Counted from the first letter of the stretch, positions 1 to 6,932 are shown. The stretch is DNA of 64,000 nt from Flavobacterium laiguense (GCF_003097655.1 NZ_QCZH01000014.1:1-64000), one strand, 5' to 3'. Program-made: numbers and translations. The notes: generated by a model from the letters alone, not told the origin.

Positions 1-73
1 CGCGGGATAGAGCAGTAGGCAGCTCGTCGGGCTCATAACCCGAAGGTCACAGGTTCGAGTCCTGTTCCCGCTA
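1..73 (+). tRNA. initiator tRNA-Met (CAT), copy 1
   Basis: The sequence folds as a full cloverleaf: acceptor 7 bp, D stem GAGC/GCTC, anticodon stem TCGGG/CCCGA with loop CTCATAA, T arm ACAGG/CCTGT. The first base C faces T72 (no pair) and the anticodon stem has three G:C pairs; both are hallmarks of the initiator tRNA. CCA is not encoded. It begins at the first base of the window, so its promoter lies outside. Confidence 0.93.
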
Positions 74-108
74 CTAAGGTAGCCTTATTGAGATTACAAA
101 ACGCACAT

Positions 109-181
109 CGCGGGATAGAGCAGTAGGCAGCTCGTCGGGCTCATAACCCGAAGGTCACAGGTTCGAGTCCTGTTCCCGCTA
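109..181 (+). tRNA. initiator tRNA-Met (CAT), copy 2
   Basis: This copy is identical over all 73 bases to the tRNA at 1-73 and follows it after 35 bases. It has the same initiator features (C1-T72 mismatch, three G:C pairs in the anticodon stem). Its 3' end (170-185) is the left copy of the 16-bp direct repeat that bounds the downstream integrative element, so this copy was the integration target and stayed intact. Confidence 0.93.
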
Positions 182-185
182 CTAA
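170..185 (+). repeat. left attachment repeat (attL core)
   Basis: This 16-bp core, ctgttcccgctactaa, overlaps the T arm and acceptor 3' strand of tRNA-Met copy 2 and is repeated exactly at 6913-6928. The same 16 bases are also present at the end of tRNA copy 1 (62-77), so either tRNA could in principle serve as target. Confidence 0.75.
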
Positions 186-186
186 T

Positions 187-211
187 AACCCAGCAAACGC
201 TGGGTTTTTTC
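187..211 (+). terminator. terminator after tandem tRNA-Met
   Basis: An 8-bp perfect stem AACCCAGC/GCTGGGTT with a four-base loop is followed by a T run. It lies just inside the left end of the integrative element, so the element seems to supply the terminator now used by the tRNAs. The likely original terminator is at 6933-6958. Confidence 0.8.
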
Positions 212-218
212 ATTTTTA

Positions 219-240
219 TAGCAAAATTGTAGCAAGATTT
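219..240 (+). repeat. left integrase arm-type repeats
   Basis: Two tandem 11-bp copies, TAGCAAAATTG and TAGCAAGATTT, lie 34 bases inside the left attachment core. The same tandem pair is found near the right end at 6767-6788. Paired short repeats at both ends of an integrase element are the expected form of arm-type binding sites. That role is inferred. Confidence 0.55.
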
Positions 241-258
241 TCTTTATTCTTTCGTCAC

Positions 259-873
259 TTAACAATTTTCTACTTTCCCTGATTTATTCAAAATTCCTTT
301 TACTTTCTGGACTGTTCCTAGAGAAACTTCGCATCTGCTTTGTACATCTCTCAACGATTTTCCCATTTTTAGAAATTTAACCACTTCTTTGTATTTGGTC
401 AATACCTCAGCATCTGATTCCGTTGACCCTTTTACACGTCCATTGTACACCCCTTTTGCCTTAGCTATAGCAATTCCCTCTTTTTGACGTTCTAATAACG
501 TCTCACGCTCCATTTGAGCCACGTTTGCCATCACACTAATAATTAGATTGAAAGTTGGATTAACCTTCCCTAGAACCATTGATTCCAATCCTAAGTTATC
601 AACTCGTAAAACAACACCTTTAGAGTTGAAGTATTCGCATGTATTAATTATATCATGCAATCCTCTACCTAAGCGACAAACACTTGCTACAGAAATAAAA
701 GTCACATTTCCAGCTTCTATTTGTTCAATCAACTCTTTTCCTTTTTTTCTTTCCGCAAAAGCAACCGACCCGCTTACTACATCATTAAACAAAACCTCAT
801 CTGGATTTTGTTTTGCCAATTGTCTTTCTAAATTTTGGTTCGCTGTCGAGATTCTGTTGTATCTTGCTTTCAT
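259..873 (-). CDS. serine recombinase (resolvase/invertase family)
   Basis: This is a 204-aa small serine recombinase. The catalytic serine is Ser9 in the motif RISTANQN. The conserved RLGRGL segment and the long E helix (AQMERETLLERQKEGIAIAK) follow, and the C-terminus holds a helix-turn-helix suited to binding a res/inversion site. An upstream TTG at 894 would extend the frame, but that TTG is part of a TATCTTTG promoter box (892-899), so ATG 873 is preferred. It sits at the far end of the element from the tyrosine integrase and may resolve multimers or invert a segment. No inverted res-like pair was identified. Confidence 0.88.
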   Translation of the reverse strand: MKARYNRISTANQNLERQLAKQNPDEVLFNDVVSGSVAFAERKKGKELIEQIEAGNVTFISVASVCRLGRGLHDIINTCEYFNSKGVVLRVDNLGLESMVLGKVNPTFNLIISVMANVAQMERETLLERQKEGIAIAKAKGVYNGRVKGSTESDAEVLTKYKEVVKFLKMGKSLRDVQSRCEVSLGTVQKVKGILNKSGKVENC

Positions 874-891
874 ATCTTGATTATTACTCCA

Positions 892-899
892 CAAAGATA
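892..899 (-). promoter_or_regulatory. -7 box of the serine recombinase
   Basis: On the minus strand TATCTTTG matches the Bacteroidetes -7 consensus TAnnTTTG, 18 bases before the ATG at 873. No convincing -33 TTG was found at the usual distance, so the site is tentative. Its value here is in ruling out the upstream TTG start. Confidence 0.45.
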
Positions 900-1029
900 T
901 AAAATATTTTGTACTGTACTAATTTTAGGGTAGTTATTTTTAGTACATTCAAACTCCTTTGTTTACGTTCATATATAATCTTGTGCTATGGTATAGAATG
1001 ACTATAATCTAATTTTAGTATAGCACCAA

Positions 1030-1152
1030 TTACTCATCATAAACAAACAAATAAGTTTGAGCATCCATTTTTAGAATCAATCCTTTTTTCGCTAGAATTT
1101 CGAAATTATCAATCAGCATCTTAAATTGAAGTTTCGTTACTTTAATTCGCAT
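1030..1152 (-). CDS. small 40-aa protein overlapping the Rep gene
   Basis: An ATG at 1152 opens a 40-codon frame that overlaps the last 11 bases of the upstream Rep-like gene, the usual layout of translationally coupled genes. The product is basic at its start and ends in an aromatic stretch (QTYLFVYDE). No family is recognised. It fills most of the gap between the Rep and recombinase genes. It may be a Rep accessory or copy-control peptide, or only chance coding; position is the main support. Confidence 0.4.
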   Translation of the reverse strand: MRIKVTKLQFKMLIDNFEILAKKGLILKMDAQTYLFVYDE

Positions 1153-1780
1153 CCTGACCCAAATTATTTCCTATAATATCCCAGTCCTCATTTACCAAAC
1201 CTTCTTTGCTTACATAAAACAATCCCGCTTTGTATTTATCGTACAAACTCACATCAACCCTATCGTAACTAAAATAATTTTGTATTTCTTCTACTATCTG
1301 TTGATGTAGTTTTTTATTTTCAATATGTAGTACAAAATGATTGTGATACCCCGCTTTATTTGAAAATGCTTCTGTAGTGAAAAATATCTTTATTCCTGTT
1401 TCTACTCCATATTTTGAAATAAGATTTTCATACACACCGTGCATTTGTCTAAAACAACTCTTTTTATTCCTATCAGTTTTATACGCTACCGTAAAAAAGA
1501 AATCCCAGTTCATTTGCCAAAGTCTGTATTGAAGGCTGTCCTTATCTACCAAACAATCAATCAAATTTTTCATCGACTGATTTTCTAACCTCAACACTTT
1601 GTTTTCATCGTGCATTATTTCAGAATTAAAATATCTTGCATGTGCCGTTGGATAATATCTTTTTCCATTCTTTATTTCTGTTTCCAAAAACAAATCCTCA
1701 TTTTTTTTATAAAATCGTATTATTGTACTTTTACTCTTTTTTGTGCTTTTAATAAATTCCTTTAAATTTTCAATTTTCAT
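1142..1780 (-). CDS. HUH-family Rep-like protein
   Basis: This is a 212-aa protein with the three marks of an HUH replication endonuclease: a hydrophobic strand (FFFTVAY, residues 94-100) as motif 1, the metal-binding His-x-His (HNHFVLHI, His146 and His148) as motif 2, and Tyr189-x-x-Lys192 in FYVSKEG as motif 3. This family nicks one DNA strand and stays bound through the tyrosine to start rolling-circle replication or transfer. Immediately upstream is a stretch with iteron-like repeats and a short palindrome, a plausible origin. Its presence suggests the excised element can replicate as a circle. It could alternatively be a mobilization nickase; the small size favours Rep. Confidence 0.7.
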   Translation of the reverse strand: MKIENLKEFIKSTKKSKSTIIRFYKKNEDLFLETEIKNGKRYYPTAHARYFNSEIMHDENKVLRLENQSMKNLIDCLVDKDSLQYRLWQMNWDFFFTVAYKTDRNKKSCFRQMHGVYENLISKYGVETGIKIFFTTEAFSNKAGYHNHFVLHIENKKLHQQIVEEIQNYFSYDRVDVSLYDKYKAGLFYVSKEGLVNEDWDIIGNNLGQDAN

Positions 1781-1789
1781 TTACTTTAA

Positions 1790-2200
1790 TGTTACTTTTC
1801 GTTATTTTCAGATACAAGAAGTCCATACAAGGTTTAAATCAAGCTCTGTTTACAATAAATACTAACGAAGTCAGATAAAGTCAATCATTTTGACACTTTT
1901 TTTTAATATTTTTTTAAAATCCACCATATTTTAGTGTTTCAAAGTGACACACCTAGAAAATTCCCTCCAGATTTGGCTCGTTATTTCGCTCGGCATACCC
2001 TTTATACCCTATGTTGAGGTGTGTACATTTTATACTGAGGCGAGTAACTGAATGACCCAAAAATAAAAAAGCCCAGTAGGCAGGGGGCAAAAACGCCTTC
2101 CTGTCCATCTGGACTGTGATTCTATGACTTGACCTTCCTAACAAATACCCAAGAAATTGGAACAGTTTAGGAACGTTTAAGAACATTAAACCCCTTATAT
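1790..2200. other. candidate origin region beside Rep
   Basis: This 410-base stretch upstream of the Rep gene holds no convincing gene; a minus-strand frame at 1953-2186 looks spurious. It contains a GTCCA-TC-TGGAC palindrome at 2102-2113 and three head-to-tail imperfect repeats at 2159-2189, and it is locally richer in G+C than its surroundings. These are features expected of a replication origin next to its initiator. That role is inferred, not shown. Confidence 0.45.
2159..2189 (+). repeat. three iteron-like tandem repeats
   Basis: Three consecutive imperfect units, GGAACAGTTTA, GGAACGTTTA and AGAACATTAA, share the pattern RGAAC-RTTWA. They lie about 380 bases upstream of the HUH Rep start and look like initiator-binding iterons. 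Confidence 0.5.
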
Positions 2201-2311
2201 TTGATTAAAAAGTACTTTAAAAGCAATAATAAATTGAATTGTCAATCCATTTTTAATTTTTTTTCTTTAATAAATTTACTTGTTAAATAGTCAAGTTTTT
2301 TTCTGACATAA

Positions 2312-2743
2312 TTAATTATATAATTCACAAACTTTTCCAAGAAGTGTTTCTCCAACAGAATCAGGTATTATATAATCCCAATCAGAAAAATTAGCATTAA
2401 TTGTATTCTCTACAATTACTGAACCAGTTGAACTATACACAGTTCTTGATAAAGTTCTACTTTTAGAACTATTACAATCAAATTCCATTAGTTCAATCAT
2501 ATAAACATTTTAATAAACTTTGGGTTTAGATTTTGTCCTGTTATCAGTCAATTGTTCATTTGTTTCTTTTGTCCATATTCTTATAACAGATTCTTCATTT
2601 CCAAAATCACCTCCTTTAGAAACAATAGAAGATTTTATATAATATTTATTACCAAATTTGTCTTTTGTGACTTCTATCCATTTTTGAGAGAATCCATTAA
2701 ATGATAGAAGTAAAAATGTGATTGTGAAAATTGTGTTTTTCAT
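2312..2743 (-). pseudogene. surface-adhesin-E-like gene with in-frame stop
   Basis: Two short frames, 2510-2743 and 2312-2500, lie in the same reading frame and are separated by a single TAA (2510-2512) with no shift. The first half has a signal peptide (LLLSFNGFSQ) and the opening KWIEVTKDKFGNKYYI. The second half has EFDC, a YSSTGSVIVEN strand, a W, PDSVGE and a C-terminal Cys. Joined, they give about 143 residues resembling the surface-adhesin protein E-like family of small secreted Bacteroidetes proteins. A one-base change (for example AAA to TAA) would explain the break. It is probably inactive, unless the stop is a sequencing error. Confidence 0.6.
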
Positions 2744-2799
2744 TTTTTCATTTTTTTTATATAATTACTGCCAACTTTTTCGAGCCTTACACGAAGTTT

Positions 2800-2997
2800 T
2801 TATTTATTTTCTTTGAATAATTCTAAATCATTCACTGGATGTTCTGGATTTTCACCTGATTCGATATTTAAGCATTGTGCCCATAATTCTCCAATATAAT
2901 TGTTATATAATTTTGTCACCCGATAAGTAGAATTAGTTTTTTTACTTTTTATTTTTACTAAACTTCCGACTGTTATTTTGTAGTCAATATTATCCAT
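2800..2997 (-). CDS. hypothetical small SH3-like protein
   Basis: This 65-aa protein has a beta-rich pattern: VGSLVKIKSKKTNSTYRVTKLY, then a tryptophan-containing strand, then VNDLELF. It recalls YodC/DUF2158-like domains that start with a G-x-x-V-x-L-K strand and have a W in the middle, but the match is weak. It is one of several small same-strand cargo genes, each with its own spacer. Confidence 0.5.
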   Translation of the reverse strand: MDNIDYKITVGSLVKIKSKKTNSTYRVTKLYNNYIGELWAQCLNIESGENPEHPVNDLELFKENK

Positions 2998-3049
2998 GTT
3001 TTTAAAAATTATTTTTTATAGGTATTTAAAACAATACAAATTCTTATTG

Positions 3050-3427
3050 TTAATTATTCTTCTCTAAATAATCGATGTTAATTTCTGTCTGTTTTACAAA
3101 ATCTAAAAATTCCTGCGTTATTCTAATTCTGTTTTTGCTACCATTCCATTCAGTTTTATTTTTTGTTAAAGCATCAACCGAATAAGATAAAAGGTTTTTT
3201 AGTTCGATTATTCCTTTTAAATTTGGGCGGAAAATATTGAGATAACCCTCATTAATTTTACGACAGATAAATTGAATTTGATTTAATTCAAGAGATGTTT
3301 TTTCATTCATTAGATATTCCACAGCTCCTTCAGTATTCAATTCCAATTCAGTAAAATAATATTCAATAATTGCTTGAATATTCGTGTCGTTTTTAGGATA
3401 AATATTTAATTTTTTTTTCGGTATCAT
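3050..3427 (-). CDS. hypothetical protein
   Basis: The 125-aa product is mostly helical, hydrophilic and lysine-rich, with no signal peptide or membrane segment. It starts at a clear ATG and opens with a basic stretch (MIPKKKLNIYPKND). No family is recognised. It belongs to the small-gene run of the element and is followed upstream by the attC-like inverted repeat at 3498-3603. Confidence 0.5.
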   Translation of the reverse strand: MIPKKKLNIYPKNDTNIQAIIEYYFTELELNTEGAVEYLMNEKTSLELNQIQFICRKINEGYLNIFRPNLKGIIELKNLLSYSVDALTKNKTEWNGSKNRIRITQEFLDFVKQTEINIDYLEKNN

Positions 3428-3497
3428 TTATAAATAATCAGTTAGTATTTAAATTTCAAGATAGTTTCTGTGGTAAAATGTCGCACAAAGTTCTGGC

Positions 3498-3603
3498 ACT
3501 ACAGCGGGTTTGGGACTAAATTAAGCCCAGTCTTCGGATTTGCCAAATCTTCCAAATACAACACCATTTTCCCATTAAGCCAATTGCCCAAATCCGTTGT
3601 AGT
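3498..3603. repeat. attC-like imperfect inverted repeat
   Basis: Arms of 17 bases at 3498-3514 and 3587-3603 are complementary at 15 of 17 positions. On the minus strand they read ACTACAACGGATTTGGG and, inverted, ACTACAGCGGGTTTGGG, and the left end on that strand is preceded by TAACA. The 72-base centre has weaker self-complementarity. The form (short conserved ends, variable centre, placed between two small cargo genes) resembles integron attC sites or Flavobacteria cassette spacers. No integron integrase is in the window. Confidence 0.5.
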
Positions 3604-3633
3604 TGTTACAAGTAGTGTTTTTTTATTATTAGA

Positions 3634-4074
3634 TTACCAATTTTTTACTTCTAAACCAACACCTTTTTCTTTTGTTAAAGTTACATCGATTACACCATTG
3701 GTCAATTTTACAATTTGTTCTCTGTCCGTTGTCTCATTTGATACTATCTTGTAATTTTCGGTATAATTATTCGTATTTAAACAGTCATCAGTTCCACAAT
3801 TGCATGCATAAATTAAATCATCTTTAAAGTAATATTTAAAAACCGCTTTATGCTCAACATATGCAAATTCCTTGGGGTTTCTATAAAATATACTTATTTC
3901 ACTATTAGAAAAGATATAAATCCCAGAGACTTTTGTTGGAGGATTCATAGTTTTGTAAACTATTTCAGCCCAGTAAAACCCATCAATAGGTTTCTTTGTT
4001 AAGTTTTCATTTGATTTATTGTTACATGAAAATAGAACTCCCAAAGTGAATAATAACATTAATTTATATTTCAT
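3634..4074 (-). CDS. putative lipoprotein
   Basis: This 146-aa protein has a lipoprotein signal peptide: MKYKLMLLFTLGVLFSC, with the lipobox cysteine at residue 17. The mature part is beta-rich, with a cysteine cluster (ACNCGTDDC) near residue 100. It is probably anchored to the inner or outer membrane facing the periplasm. No domain is recognised. It is cargo of the integrative element and lies just upstream, in its reading direction, of the attC-like repeat. Confidence 0.6.
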   Translation of the reverse strand: MKYKLMLLFTLGVLFSCNNKSNENLTKKPIDGFYWAEIVYKTMNPPTKVSGIYIFSNSEISIFYRNPKEFAYVEHKAVFKYYFKDDLIYACNCGTDDCLNTNNYTENYKIVSNETTDREQIVKLTNGVIDVTLTKEKGVGLEVKNW

Positions 4075-4158
4075 ATTTTAAAAATTTATAGATTATCTCT
4101 TATTTTTAAGAGTTGAATTTAGTAATATGTAAGTTCTCGAATCCGTAGATTCTGCGCA

Positions 4159-4695
4159 TTATCCAATGTGTTCGCCCTCTTTATAATAGGAAAATTCAAA
4201 TCTTGGATTTTCAACATCGATAATTGCATTCACAAAGATTCCAATTCGATATTTTAGATTATTGCCATAAAAATTAGAAGTATATGCCTTAAGCTTTAAA
4301 AAATCATAATCAAACTTAACAGAACTAGTAGATTTCTTTACTTCCAAAATGCAAAGATTATTCTCGTTAGTTCCTCTTGTGTGAATAATTATATCTGGGA
4401 ATACTGCACGTTTTGTAAATTCTTTTTCTAAATCGCTTTCTTCTCTTTCACGTAATAAGCCGATTTCTTTCAAATTCTCTTTCAAAATAGAAATAGACTT
4501 TTTGTTGTTCATTCTGTCAATATCGCCATTGTATTCACAATCGACATTATATTCAGCAAATTTTTCTTGTAGATATATTCCTAATCTATGCGAAATACAT
4601 TGTTCACTTATATCATTTTTTAAAAGCCAAGAATCTTTTTCTATTACTTTTTCAGTCGCTTCTATAACTAATTTTCTAATTGATAAATCTTCCAT
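4159..4695 (-). CDS. stand-alone PD-(D/E)XK nuclease-like protein
   Basis: The 178-aa product shows a PD-(D/E)XK core: Pro100-Asp101 in VFPDIIIHTRG, then Glu118-x-Lys120 in CILEVKKS. The helical N-terminal part contains SEQCISHRLGIYLQ-type and VDCEYN segments, which I associate with a widespread family of uncharacterised bacterial proteins. No methylase, ATPase or target-recognition domain is next to it, so it is not a classic restriction system. Possible jobs are element defence or DNA processing. The fold call is fairly firm, the role open. It starts at ATG 4695. Confidence 0.6.
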   Translation of the reverse strand: MEDLSIRKLVIEATEKVIEKDSWLLKNDISEQCISHRLGIYLQEKFAEYNVDCEYNGDIDRMNNKKSISILKENLKEIGLLREREESDLEKEFTKRAVFPDIIIHTRGTNENNLCILEVKKSTSSVKFDYDFLKLKAYTSNFYGNNLKYRIGIFVNAIIDVENPRFEFSYYKEGEHIG

Positions 4696-4699
4696 AATT

Positions 4700-4914
4700 T
4701 CTATTTTTTATGTCCAGTCATGGACGCTTGCTGGTAACTTGTATATACTCGCTACAAAGTAGCGCCTATTCATCTATATAGTCACTATTGTAAGAAGTTA
4801 TCCAAATGTAAGATTTTATATGTAATTAGCAATATCTTCTTAATATTCATTTAGAATATAAAATCATAGATGTAATCAGACTAAGTTCCATAATTCGTTG
4901 AATACTATTGTTAT
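4700..4914. other. intergenic stretch with two hairpins
   Basis: There is no gene here. Two short inverted repeats are visible: GTCCA-GTCA-TGGAC at 4712-4725 and CGCTAC-AAA-GTAGCG at 4750-4764. They may be spacer structures of the cargo array or binding sites for the helix-turn-helix protein whose stop lies next to them. Confidence 0.3.
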
Positions 4915-5430
4915 TTAGAAACCGAATCCATCTTTCTTGAAATAATCTCTATAGTACACTATTAAGTTTTCTTTGGTTATGTAGTCAGTCTTGGCTATTT
5001 TTGTGACTTTTAAAGAATATGACCCACTTTCAGCATGCTTTTTTATGGTTTGCCTAGATATTCCAATCAGCTTTTCAGCTTGTGAAAAATTGTAGGCATC
5101 CTTTTTTAGTGAGTCGATAAATTTGATTGTATCGGCATCATCTCCAACGGTCGCACCATCAGGCAAAGACTTTTCTTTTACTACAACACTTTCAAGCATT
5201 TTGTGAAACTCATGTACAGAATCTAAAGCAGAATCCAAAGATTTTTCTGTTTGTTCTAGTAAATGGCGAGTTCCTAATCTTATTTGTTTGAACTTCTCAT
5301 TTACCTCATCGGGTTTCAACGACCTACCATAAGATATTAGTGCGTTCATTATTTCGCTTTGTTCTATTGAGGTTAGTTCTCCTTTCTCAGCCATCTGAAA
5401 TATAGAGATAAAGATTGCTTTCTTATTCAT
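4915..5430 (-). CDS. helix-turn-helix protein of the integrase operon
   Basis: This 171-aa protein has a helical N-terminal part and, near residues 113-150, a helix-turn-helix of the excisionase/MerR-like kind (NFSQAEKLIGISRQTIKKH), followed by a short wing and YITKENLIVYYRDYF. Its ATG overlaps the stop region of the integrase by 8 bases (ATGAATAA), so the two are translated together. In small Bacteroidetes elements such a partner usually acts as directionality factor or regulator; that is inference from position and fold. Confidence 0.65.
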   Translation of the reverse strand: MNKKAIFISIFQMAEKGELTSIEQSEIMNALISYGRSLKPDEVNEKFKQIRLGTRHLLEQTEKSLDSALDSVHEFHKMLESVVVKEKSLPDGATVGDDADTIKFIDSLKKDAYNFSQAEKLIGISRQTIKKHAESGSYSLKVTKIAKTDYITKENLIVYYRDYFKKDGFGF

Positions 5431-6733
5431 TTTTATCGAATATGGTTACGTATTCTGGATTTATATCCCTACTGTAGTCTATGTATTTTTGTAATGTTGA
5501 TAATTTTTCATGGCTTGTATAGCTCATTAATTCGTGTAATGGTACAATGTTAATTAAATTGGTAATAAACGAATCTCGACCCCTGTGCATGCTCAACAAT
5601 TCATATCGTTTATGTAGTTTTCCTGTTTCTGAATCTTCGGAACGTGTTAACTCATCAAAAAAATTAGTTTCTTTTAATAAATCATGTAGAACCAAATTTG
5701 TATATCCGTTGGAATACAATTTCAATTTGTAATCTAGTTTTTCTAAAATTTCAATTGCTAGGTTTGATAATGGAATAGTAGCTATTTTTCCAGAACTATT
5801 TCTGGTTTTTGATGCAATATGTTTATAGACTTTTCGACCTTTAAAATCCGAAATAAAACTTTTGTTGAACTCTTCTATATCTCTCCATCGAAAACCAGTT
5901 AAACATGCAAACAAAAAGATTAGTTTAATTTTCTCTTTTGCTTCATCATCAAATTTATGATTGTACAGCTTATGTATTTCTTTTATTGATAATGTAGTTT
6001 TGATTTTTGAAGTAACTATTATTTCGGTACGCTTGTAGCTTCTTAAAAAATTGTCATCTTTAATGAGTCCTTTTCCTTTTAAATGTGAAAAGAAACCAGT
6101 TAAAACTTCAAATCTCTTATCAACACTTGCAGGTTTTAGCTTTCCGAGTGATTTGAATTTATATATCTGTCCATTGCTTAAAGTAATTTCTTTCGGTCTT
6201 GCTTTAAGTAACCATGAATGAAATATGTCTAACCAATCACTATTTGTGACATCACTTAATTTTAGAGTAATGTCGTTCTCTGCTTGAAAATCTTCTATTG
6301 TGTTTTTGAAAGTTGGATAGGTTTTGAAACTTTCAGGAGATTTGCTTTCACGTTCAACAAGCTGAACCCTTTTGCGTTCTTGAAATTCCAAATAATTAGA
6401 CATGAAAAATTCAGATTTGACTTGTATTTTACCTTGTTTAATGTCAGTAAGAAGTTTTTTTAAATCGGGAGCAGAAATATTAATCCCATCTTCGATGAGG
6501 TACTGAGAAACGATATTGTCGGCTTTTGTTAACCAATCTGCAATAGCTTTATTCATTTCAGCAGAATTTTCAACATCTGAATTAACTCTGTCTTTTTTAT
6601 AATCCCATTGCTTTAGTTTTTTATGTTTGTCTGTGACTTTTGAGATTTTTACACCAGTTGGAAATCTCATAATACCACCAACACCATAGTAAATTACCAC
6701 AGAACCATTATTAACCGCCACTTTACAATACAT
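5423..6733 (-). CDS. tyrosine recombinase / phage-type integrase
   Basis: This 436-aa site-specific integrase counts from ATG 6733; a GTG at 6790 would add 19 residues but runs through the arm-type repeats. It has an N-terminal arm-binding region, a core-binding SAM-like domain (about 120-235) and a C-terminal catalytic domain. Catalytic residues visible are Arg282 (LTGFRWRDI), Lys309, His383 and Arg386 (MHRGRDSF), His408 (SHEK) and the nucleophile Tyr417 (LQKYID). It sits 180 bases from the right attachment repeat, the standard position, and should integrate the element into the 3' end of tRNA-fMet. It belongs to the long Bacteroidetes integrase group. Confidence 0.9.
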   Translation of the reverse strand: MYCKVAVNNGSVVIYYGVGGIMRFPTGVKISKVTDKHKKLKQWDYKKDRVNSDVENSAEMNKAIADWLTKADNIVSQYLIEDGINISAPDLKKLLTDIKQGKIQVKSEFFMSNYLEFQERKRVQLVERESKSPESFKTYPTFKNTIEDFQAENDITLKLSDVTNSDWLDIFHSWLLKARPKEITLSNGQIYKFKSLGKLKPASVDKRFEVLTGFFSHLKGKGLIKDDNFLRSYKRTEIIVTSKIKTTLSIKEIHKLYNHKFDDEAKEKIKLIFLFACLTGFRWRDIEEFNKSFISDFKGRKVYKHIASKTRNSSGKIATIPLSNLAIEILEKLDYKLKLYSNGYTNLVLHDLLKETNFFDELTRSEDSETGKLHKRYELLSMHRGRDSFITNLINIVPLHELMSYTSHEKLSTLQKYIDYSRDINPEYVTIFDKNE

Positions 6734-6766
6734 AAATCTTTTTTTTGCTAAAGATAGAAAAAACTG

Positions 6767-6788
6767 TAGCAAGATTGTAGCAAAAAAC
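6767..6788 (+). repeat. right integrase arm-type repeats
   Basis: Tandem 11-bp units TAGCAAGATTG and TAGCAAAAAAC repeat the pair seen at 219-240 near the left end. They lie 34 bases upstream of the integrase ATG, so integrase bound here could also repress its own gene. Confidence 0.55.
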
Positions 6789-6912
6789 ACTTAACAAATT
6801 GCATATTTTATCAATTACAACTGTTAAGCGTTTTTTATAAAACACTATAAAACCCTAGTAAACTTAACGGATTAGCGTAAAATTGTTAATTCGGGAATCG
6901 ATAGGATTCTCT

Positions 6913-6928
6913 CTGTTCCCGCTACTAA
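6913..6928 (+). repeat. right attachment repeat (attR core)
   Basis: This is an exact 16-bp copy of the tRNA-Met 3' end at 170-185. The sequence just before it resembles a decayed T arm but is not a functional tRNA. It marks the right boundary of the integrative element. Confidence 0.75.
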
Positions 6929-6932
6929 GAAA

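Larger units (their letters stand above)
170..6928. mobile_element. integrative element at tRNA-fMet
   Basis: The 16-bp sequence ctgttcccgctactaa occurs at the tRNA 3' end (170-185) and again at 6913-6928, bounding 6.7 kb. Inside are a tyrosine integrase next to the right end, a helix-turn-helix protein overlapping it, a serine recombinase at the left end, and an HUH Rep-like protein. Every gene called reads on the minus strand, and the composition is AT-rich. Both ends carry tandem 11-bp repeats suited to integrase arm binding. The size and the Rep gene suggest a small plasmid-like integrative or mobilizable element. No relaxase/T4SS set or phage structural gene is seen. Confidence 0.8.

Noticed and set aside
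64..108. Partial third tRNA between the two tRNA-Met genes
   Set aside because: The 35-base spacer shows no cloverleaf parts.
548..880. 110-aa plus-strand frame
   Set aside because: It is the reverse-strand shadow of the serine recombinase gene.
1953..2186. 77-aa minus-strand frame between Rep and the pseudogene
   Set aside because: It spans the iteron-like repeats and the palindrome, has no family likeness and odd composition; more likely non-coding origin DNA.
3470..3754. 94-aa plus-strand frame
   Set aside because: It runs through the attC-like inverted repeat and into the antisense of the lipoprotein gene.
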